Assembly (NCBI GenBank): GCA_023715865.1
Contig: JAMBOW010000001.1
Span: forward strand, 2,294,001 to 2,358,000
Origin: Neobacillus mesonae
GTDB lineage: Bacteria; Bacillota; Bacilli; Paenibacillales; Paenibacillaceae
Direction: 5' to 3'
Length of the DNA stretch: 64,000 bases
The notes below the pieces were generated by a model. The model was not told the origin of the DNA, ran no database searches, and saw only the letters and a list, made by a program, of their open reading frames with translations. This document shows positions 59,343-64,000 of the stretch, piece after piece. How positions within the stretch are numbered: position 1 is the stretch's first letter; the number at the start of each line of letters is the position of its first letter. The position numbers were made by a program, and so were the translations under genes.

Positions 59343-59362
59343 GGCCTCTCCGCCCTTCAGTT

Positions 59363-60334
59363 TTATCTGAGATTGAATCGGTCCACCGCATACGCAGCAG
59401 CACCGATCATGCCCGCTTTTCCGCCCAGCTGAGCTTGCTCTATCCTGCATGCTTCTCTGGATAGCTTCAACGCATGATGACTAACCGTATCCCGAACCGC
59501 ACCTATTAATCGCTCCCCTGCAGCAGACATCCCTCCGCCGATAATTACGATTTCGGGGTTAAACAAGTTGATCACATTGGATAGCCCAAATCCTAATATC
59601 CGCCCCGTCTCATGCATGACATTAATAGCAGTCTGGTCACCGAGATCATAGGCGTCCGAGATCATTTTCGCCGTAATTTTCGTATAGTCTCCTGCAATCC
59701 ATTCCTTAATAACACTTTGCTGTCCACGCTCAAGATGCTCGATCAACGTGTTTACCATTCCAATCGCAGACGCATATCTTCCCAGACAGCCTGAGCTTCC
59801 GCATTTACAAGGACGTCCCTCCCTGTACATATTCATATGCCCTATTTCACCTGCACTGGACGTTGTGCCATAAAGAACTCTTCCATCATTTACGATTCCG
59901 GATCCAAGTCCTGTTCCGAGCGTAATCAAGAAGATATTCCGGTAGCCTGTCCCTGCGCCATGACGCCACTCTCCATAAAGATTTACGCGCACATCGTTAT
60001 CGATATAGGCCGGAAATTGAAAATGCTGTTTCATTTCGTTTACAACATGAACATTCTCCCAATTCGGAAAGTTAGGCGAAAAAATAGAGAGCCCTTCCTG
60101 CGGATCCAGCAGTCCCGGGATACCCATCCCCATACATTCGATATCCGCTTCTGTCAGATTCATAGAATTCAGCAGTTCTCTAATGGTGTCTACCATCCTC
60201 GATAACACATGGCCTGACCCCTTTGCTGCCTCGGTTGGACGACTTATTTCTGTCAGCGTTCTAAATTCAGTTGTAAAAATCGCTGCTTTGATATTCGTTC
60301 CGCCAAGGTCGACACCGATAATAAATTTACTCAT
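59363..60334 (-). CDS. ROK family sugar kinase (glucokinase type)
   Basis: The 323-residue protein has the phosphate-binding GVDLGGTNIKAAIF (about 7-20), catalytic Asp in AYIDNDVRVNLYGEW (about 109), LITLGTGLGSGIV (about 135), and the ROK zinc motif EIGHMNMYREGRPCKCGSSGCLGRYAS (about 160-190), where the usual final Glu of the motif is Gly. It likely phosphorylates glucose or another hexose. GGAGCAGAAGA is upstream of the ATG. Confidence 0.93.
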   Translation of the reverse strand: MSKFIIGVDLGGTNIKAAIFTTEFRTLTEISRPTEAAKGSGHVLSRMVDTIRELLNSMNLTEADIECMGMGIPGLLDPQEGLSIFSPNFPNWENVHVVNEMKQHFQFPAYIDNDVRVNLYGEWRHGAGTGYRNIFLITLGTGLGSGIVNDGRVLYGTTSSAGEIGHMNMYREGRPCKCGSSGCLGRYASAIGMVNTLIEHLERGQQSVIKEWIAGDYTKITAKMISDAYDLGDQTAINVMHETGRILGFGLSNVINLFNPEIVIIGGGMSAAGERLIGAVRDTVSHHALKLSREACRIEQAQLGGKAGMIGAAAYAVDRFNLR

Positions 60335-60398
60335 TCTTCTGCTCCTGTATGTTAAGTTAATGACCGATATGTTCTATAATGGCACCCAGATTTTGTTG

Positions 60399-60854
60399 CT
60401 AGCTGTTACTTCTCCAGTTCTCTTCAAAGAAATCAGCTCCATCCATCATCCAGTACTTCTCCTCTTCAGGCACGTTATCTAGGAAGCTTCTGTACTCCGA
60501 AGTCCAGCCCGGTGGAGCATAATGCTCAAATGACATGGGTTCTGGGAATGAAGAATAGAAGATACGCTTGTCAAAGTTCACGTATATGGCCGGATAATAT
60601 TCCAGCAAATCATCATTCTGGCTGATCGTCAGCGAATTCAGTAATTGTCGCAGATCAGATGTGGGGACACGGAGCTCCGTTATATGCCCCAGAAACTCAG
60701 ACGCTGTTGTTTCATCCAGCACTTCGATCCCGAATCGGTCCTCCATCTCCACATTTAAGAACCAGTACTCCCTCTCTGTAACATACCAGTTCCAAGTGTT
60801 CCGAAATATGACGCCGACAATGAGTGTTTGTGCGTATTCTGGATTTAGTTTCAT
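60399..60854 (-). CDS. Hypothetical protein
   Basis: I do not recognise this 151-residue soluble protein. It is acidic and rich in aromatic residues (NTWNWYVTEREYWFLNV near residue 19), with no membrane segment or catalytic motif. A GGGGG ribosome binding site is upstream of the ATG. It lies 19 bp downstream of the Nudix gene at 60874 and may be cotranscribed with it. Confidence 0.66.
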   Translation of the reverse strand: MKLNPEYAQTLIVGVIFRNTWNWYVTEREYWFLNVEMEDRFGIEVLDETTASEFLGHITELRVPTSDLRQLLNSLTISQNDDLLEYYPAIYVNFDKRIFYSSFPEPMSFEHYAPPGWTSEYRSFLDNVPEEEKYWMMDGADFFEENWRSNS

Positions 60855-60873
60855 TTCTACCCCCTATGTTTGA

Positions 60874-61392
60874 TTAGAAGGATACCGTTTCTTCCAGCTC
60901 GGTCCATTGGACAATTGAGGCAGATTCCTCACCAACTGTTATTATCCCTACTTTAACTCCATGATCGGTTGTGTCATGCTGATCATGTCTTAGCACAGAT
61001 TTAACAGCAGTTGAAGTATGTAAATCAAGTACCTGGTCTTTATGTATCCAATATAGTGCGCCTTCGTCAGAGGGAACAAAATTTCGATGCTTCGTTTCCC
61101 CAAAATAAACATACTGCTGCCTTATTTCGCCGCTGCAATATTCAATTAGAATATATCTCAGCCTGAATTCAGTAATGTCCTCCCGAATAAAGCCTGTTTC
61201 CTCTTCAATCTCTCTATAGCTGGCATTCATCGGAGTGTTCAGCTCTTCAAACTCAAGATGCCCTCCAATACCGCCCCAAAATTCAAAATTAAAAATTTTG
61301 CTTTTCGCCTTTTTCATCATTAAGAAGTGATCATCATGTATTAAAAAAGCAGTTGCCATCTGCCTCACTTCCATATTTGTCAGCATACTCAT
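60874..61392 (-). CDS. Nudix hydrolase with extended Nudix box
   Basis: The 172-residue protein has GHLEFEE followed by nine residues and REIEEETGF (about 42-67). This is the same two-residue expansion of the Nudix box as in the protein at 20937, with which it shares MEVRQMATA and the RxQYVYFGE strand. The pair clearly shares an ancestor. Metal-binding glutamates are conserved. GGGGGAG is upstream of the ATG. Confidence 0.9.
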   Translation of the reverse strand: MSMLTNMEVRQMATAFLIHDDHFLMMKKAKSKIFNFEFWGGIGGHLEFEELNTPMNASYREIEEETGFIREDITEFRLRYILIEYCSGEIRQQYVYFGETKHRNFVPSDEGALYWIHKDQVLDLHTSTAVKSVLRHDQHDTTDHGVKVGIITVGEESASIVQWTELEETVSF

Positions 61393-61486
61393 GACACTCC
61401 CCCTGTCTCACACTCTCTGAATTAGTTCTCTTCATTTGACTATCCGCATAGTTAACAACGCCATTCAAGAAAATTTAGTTTGGCTG

Positions 61487-61909
61487 TTAGTTCAAACCTG
61501 ACCTCGCTCTATCCTTCATTTCTTTCAGGATGAACTGGCCTTCAAGGTAGTTGATATTCAAGCCGCTTTGATCATAGACTCTTCTTGCCAGTTCCTTGAC
61601 TCTCTTATACTTCTCCTCTATCGTACTGATACCTAATCTGATTAAATCCAGTTGATCATACGGATCTCTATACAGGTCTAACAAGATGTAATTCAATGAT
61701 TCCTCTTTTGAGGCATAGAGATAAACGTCTCCTGAATCTACAGGTGCTTCTAAGTACTCCTCATACATTTTTACCGTCGGAATGCTTACATCTACAGACT
61801 CTCTAAGCTGCTTGAAAGATTCCTTTTCATAACACGCATCAATAAAATCATCCTCAAACTCTACCAAATCTGAAATAGAAATGGTCATAAGAAATTGATA
61901 GTTAGACAT
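61487..61909 (-). CDS. Hypothetical protein
   Basis: The 140-residue soluble protein starts MSNYQFLMTISISDLVEFEDDFIDACYEKESF and is acidic and helical, with no recognised motif. CAGGAG lies upstream of the ATG at 61909; a longer reading to 61966 has none and runs into the next gene's end. Its neighbour at 61979 is also uncharacterised. Confidence 0.66.
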   Translation of the reverse strand: MSNYQFLMTISISDLVEFEDDFIDACYEKESFKQLRESVDVSIPTVKMYEEYLEAPVDSGDVYLYASKEESLNYILLDLYRDPYDQLDLIRLGISTIEEKYKRVKELARRVYDQSGLNINYLEGQFILKEMKDRARSGLN

Positions 61910-61978
61910 AGATTCTCCTGTTCTCCTTACACCTTGCTTATTAGCAGTAAACCGTTTGCAGCTCATAATCCATAAGCT

Positions 61979-62407
61979 TTAGCAGCGCTCTGATGTCAGC
62001 ACACCGGGATCCGAGATATAACCGTATATGTAAATCGTATCTTTGTCTTCCCTAAATGGAATATGAAGCCCTCTTAGCATAGAGATAAAATCATCAGCTA
62101 TATTAATAATCTCAGGAGACAGCAGTCTTCCTCTGCTCCTTTCAACCCTTGGTCTGATTCGAATCCACTCCACTGCATAGAATGGAATCAGCGGTTCTAT
62201 CCAGTCACCCATGTACCACACATCATTTTCAAAGGCTTCGGGATAAGGAGCTTCATCAAGCACATATTTGATCTGATATGCTGGCGGAAAGGCAAGCTCA
62301 TGGAGTACCGCATGCTGCAGCTGCTCCCACTTCGTGTTATTCATCACGGAGCTGAGATACCGTTTCTCAATGGTATCCAGCACCTTTTGCTTATGTACGG
62401 AAATCAT
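61979..62407 (-). CDS. DUF6678-like protein
   Basis: The 142-residue protein has VMNNTKWEQLQHAVLHEL near residue 20 and AVEWIRIRPR near 80, which resemble DUF6678 proteins; I am only moderately sure. It is soluble and no activity is known. AAGGAAGG is upstream of the ATG. It lies between a Nudix gene and another hypothetical gene on the same strand. Confidence 0.7.
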   Translation of the reverse strand: MISVHKQKVLDTIEKRYLSSVMNNTKWEQLQHAVLHELAFPPAYQIKYVLDEAPYPEAFENDVWYMGDWIEPLIPFYAVEWIRIRPRVERSRGRLLSPEIINIADDFISMLRGLHIPFREDKDTIYIYGYISDPGVLTSERC

Positions 62408-62430
62408 CGTAAAGCCTTCCTTTTCGTGTT

Positions 62431-62919
62431 TTAGGTCCTTTTTATAGATTCTTTCAATGTTATTTTTGTTTCCTGATCGTACACCCCATAAATCTCAAAG
62501 GTTCCCTCTTCAAAAAACAATGGAAATCTCCTGCTGAACCAATCCTGCATCGGGTAATTTAAGGCCTCCTTGATCGGGATCCACTCCAATTCACCTTCAG
62601 GCGGATTCTCCAAGAGCTCTCCTTCAAACGATGTAGCCAAATAGTTAAATACCATATATCTATAGTTCTGTTTAGGATCAACATATTCGTCGAGACCTTT
62701 ATATACCAAATCCTTTACTCTCAGTCCTGTCTCCTCCCAAACTTCACGAATCGCACCTTCGGTCAGGCTTTCGGGAAAATCCACCTTTCCTCCGGGACCG
62801 ATCCAGCCTGGGAACCCCATTCGATTCGGTCTATTCACTAACAATACCTTGTCCCCATCCTGCACCAAGCACATGGTGTACATAGCTACTTCGATTTTAT
62901 GTGAGTGATGATGTGTCAT
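62431..62919 (-). CDS. Nudix hydrolase, 8-oxo-dGTP diphosphatase-like
   Basis: The 162-residue protein has the Nudix box GKVDFPE...REVWEETGL (about 37-59) after GFPGWIGPGG, and starts with a His-rich MTHHHSHK before VAMYTMCLVQDGDKVLLVNRP. The pattern is typical of Gram-positive MutT-like enzymes. AGGGGA is upstream of the ATG. It is 23 bp upstream of the DUF6678-like gene. Confidence 0.92.
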   Translation of the reverse strand: MTHHHSHKIEVAMYTMCLVQDGDKVLLVNRPNRMGFPGWIGPGGKVDFPESLTEGAIREVWEETGLRVKDLVYKGLDEYVDPKQNYRYMVFNYLATSFEGELLENPPEGELEWIPIKEALNYPMQDWFSRRFPLFFEEGTFEIYGVYDQETKITLKESIKRT

Positions 62920-62948
62920 CTTTAAAGTTGTCCCCTATTCGATATGAT

Positions 62949-62976
62949 AAAAAAAGAAGCCCCGTTGGACTTCTCT
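62949..62976 (-). terminator. Weak terminator of the gene at 62987
   Basis: On the minus strand AGAAG-TCC pairs weakly with GGGG-CTTCT and is followed by seven T. The stem is short. Confidence 0.6.
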
Positions 62977-62986
62977 CTTTGGTTGT

Positions 62987-63295
62987 CTATTTCTTGTAGG
63001 CTTTGAAACCAAAATAACATAGCAGCGATATTATTGAAATGCAGGATAGTGTCTTAATGTAGAAATAAATTGAAAACATAGAGATTTCAAAAATATACAA
63101 AAAATCAACACCGGCTGCATTTCTTTTAAAAGCTGCCTCATTTAAAAGAAGTACATTAAGGATTAAAGATAGAGCGAATGTAAACAAAGATAACTTGGAC
63201 AGATATTGCTCATCCTCGGATTTAAATATGAAGATTAAAGAAAATACAATGCAAATGAATAATAATATTAATTCCATAAGAAAACCAGCCTTCAT
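62987..63295 (-). CDS. Small membrane protein with three helices
   Basis: The 102-residue protein has three hydrophobic segments: MELILLFICIVFSLIFIFK, LSLFTFALSLILNVLLLN and SMFSIYFYIKTLSCISIISLLCYFGF. It ends in a short basic tail (KAYKK). I know no family. The ATG at 63295 overlaps the GNAT stop by 4 bp; an internal ATG at 63277 is an alternative. It is probably cotranscribed with the GNAT. Confidence 0.72.
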   Translation of the reverse strand: MKAGFLMELILLFICIVFSLIFIFKSEDEQYLSKLSLFTFALSLILNVLLLNEAAFKRNAAGVDFLYIFEISMFSIYFYIKTLSCISIISLLCYFGFKAYKK

Positions 63296-63846
63296 CTCAA
63301 TTCTAGAAAATCTTTAACATTGCACAGCCAAACCATATGAGTCGTATCCGGTCCCCAGTAATCCTCAACTACAGCATAGGGCTTGCCGAATTTGTGCAGC
63401 CACTTTTGTTGTGCAATTTTATACCCGCTGTCCAGACAAAACTTCTCAATACCCCGTTCATTAAGGGTGGCTGTCATAGCTTTAATTAATGCAGAGCCCA
63501 CACCCTGCCCCTGATAATTAGGCAGCACGTATAAGCTCCCCAGCTCACCCACATCATCAAGCTGATGCTCCGTACAGATTCGGATATCCTCCCCGCAAGG
63601 AGCATAGGAAATGCAGCCGACGATGGTATCATCGATTTTTGCCACAAGTAAAAAAGCCTCCGGTCTGGACGAGTCCAGGGATAAGCGGATTAGCTTCTTC
63701 TTGCTATGGATTTCCTGCTCCATATCTTCTTCCAGATGACCGATCCCTTCTTTGGCATACGTATCAGGAATGGTCGTCTCGAATAATTTCTCAGCGATTC
63801 CAGCTTCGGCTGGAGTAAGATGACTTACTACTACTTGCAGCTTCAT
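63292..63846 (-). CDS. GNAT N-acetyltransferase
   Basis: The 184-residue protein has the acetyl-CoA loop LGSLYVLPNYQGQGVGSALIKAM (about 98-120) followed by IEKFCLDSGYKIAQQKWLHKFGKPYAVVEDYWG, a GNAT form common in Paenibacillus. GGGG lies about 10 bp before the ATG. It overlaps both its upstream (partial) and downstream genes by a few bases, so all three are probably cotranscribed. Acceptor unknown. Confidence 0.9.
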   Translation of the reverse strand: MKLQVVVSHLTPAEAGIAEKLFETTIPDTYAKEGIGHLEEDMEQEIHSKKKLIRLSLDSSRPEAFLLVAKIDDTIVGCISYAPCGEDIRICTEHQLDDVGELGSLYVLPNYQGQGVGSALIKAMTATLNERGIEKFCLDSGYKIAQQKWLHKFGKPYAVVEDYWGPDTTHMVWLCNVKDFLELR

Positions 63847-64000
63847 TCTTTCATTTCCCCGCTAACTCCGTAATAGTGTTTATAGCTGTGCATGCCAGCA
63901 AGATATTCCATGACACCTGCCCCGCACAAAAGCACTGCATCAATGTATATCCCAGCATCAAAATTTTTCTTTTTGGCTTTCCATATATACAGCGTATCTT
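63843..64000 (-). CDS. C-terminal end of an unidentified protein, cut by the right edge
   Basis: The minus strand carries an open frame that enters at 64000 and ends at the TGA 63843-63845, giving about 51 C-terminal residues. These include AGIYIDAVLLCGAGVMEYL and HYYGVSGEMKE. The stop overlaps the GNAT start (ATGA). I do not recognise the family from this fragment. Confidence 0.6.
   Translation of the reverse strand, partial: DTLYIWKAKKKNFDAGIYIDAVLLCGAGVMEYLAGMHSYKHYYGVSGEMKE

Noticed and set aside
1..64000. Mobile elements, prophage, CRISPR, tRNA or rRNA genes
   Set aside because: I found no transposase, integrase, direct-repeat array with spacers, tRNA cloverleaf or rRNA-like stretch; repeats are limited to short local motifs.

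Overview
The window reads as a chromosomal segment of a Paenibacillus-like member of the Bacillota. The grounds are strong AGGAGG-type ribosome binding sites, frequent TTG and GTG starts, many A/T-flanked intrinsic terminators, a CcpA-type cre box, and families typical of the group (YdbS/YdbT PH proteins, YozG with a DUF2975 protein, DinB/YfiT transferases, DUF1572, GrpB, CYP152). I see no rRNA, tRNA, CRISPR array, transposase, phage gene or integrase. Nearly all genes lie on the minus strand in short operons, often with 4-bp stop/start overlaps.

Layout. 1-2 kb: a cut-off histidine phosphatase, a HAD phosphatase and a class A beta-lactamase-fold protein. 2.1-5.9 kb: a D-glycerate module (CdaR-type regulator, glycerate kinase, GntP permease) with a shared upstream motif and a cre box. 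6-24 kb: many single-domain enzymes (cupins, DinB, GrpB, Nudix, RidA, HAD, GNAT, PgsA, RtcB, a CYP152 peroxygenase) and small membrane or lipoproteins. 24-30 kb: a methyltransferase/saccharopine-dehydrogenase-like pair opposite a LuxR regulator, small membrane proteins, a gene broken by a stop codon, and an SDR opposite a TetR regulator. 30-34.5 kb: YdbS-YdbT-YfiT-CPBP operon and a DUF2975/YozG pair. 35-41 kb: Nudix, HD and HAD enzymes, a TagA-type glycosyltransferase and a deaminase. 41-47.4 kb: the most unusual locus. 47.5-64 kb: GNATs, kinases, deaminase, HIT, Nudix, GrpB, cysK, msrA, ROK glucokinase and a cut-off gene at the right edge.

The standout is 41.4-47.4 kb. A sigma-D-type promoter (TAAA-N15-GCCGATTA) is followed by a sequence matching the class I cyclic-di-GMP riboswitch, a terminator with a T7 run, a methyl-accepting chemotaxis receptor and, 29 bp later, a 1234-residue NRPS-like protein (acceptor half of a condensation domain, adenylation, thiolation, reductase). 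This suggests that a chemoreceptor and an enzyme predicted to release an aldehyde are made together in the motile state, gated by the second messenger that controls motility. The promoter, aptamer and gene order are read from the sequence; a joint role for the two proteins is inference.

Elsewhere the segment is rich in small-molecule clean-up and modification enzymes: eight Nudix hydrolases, seven GNAT acetyltransferases, five HAD phosphatases (one frameshifted), three DinB-fold proteins, two GrpB proteins, two APH-type kinases, two deaminases and two YqeK-like HD proteins. Two genes are broken (frameshift near 10.21 kb, in-frame TAG at 27.99 kb), and two intact genes appear to use CTG or ATT start codons.
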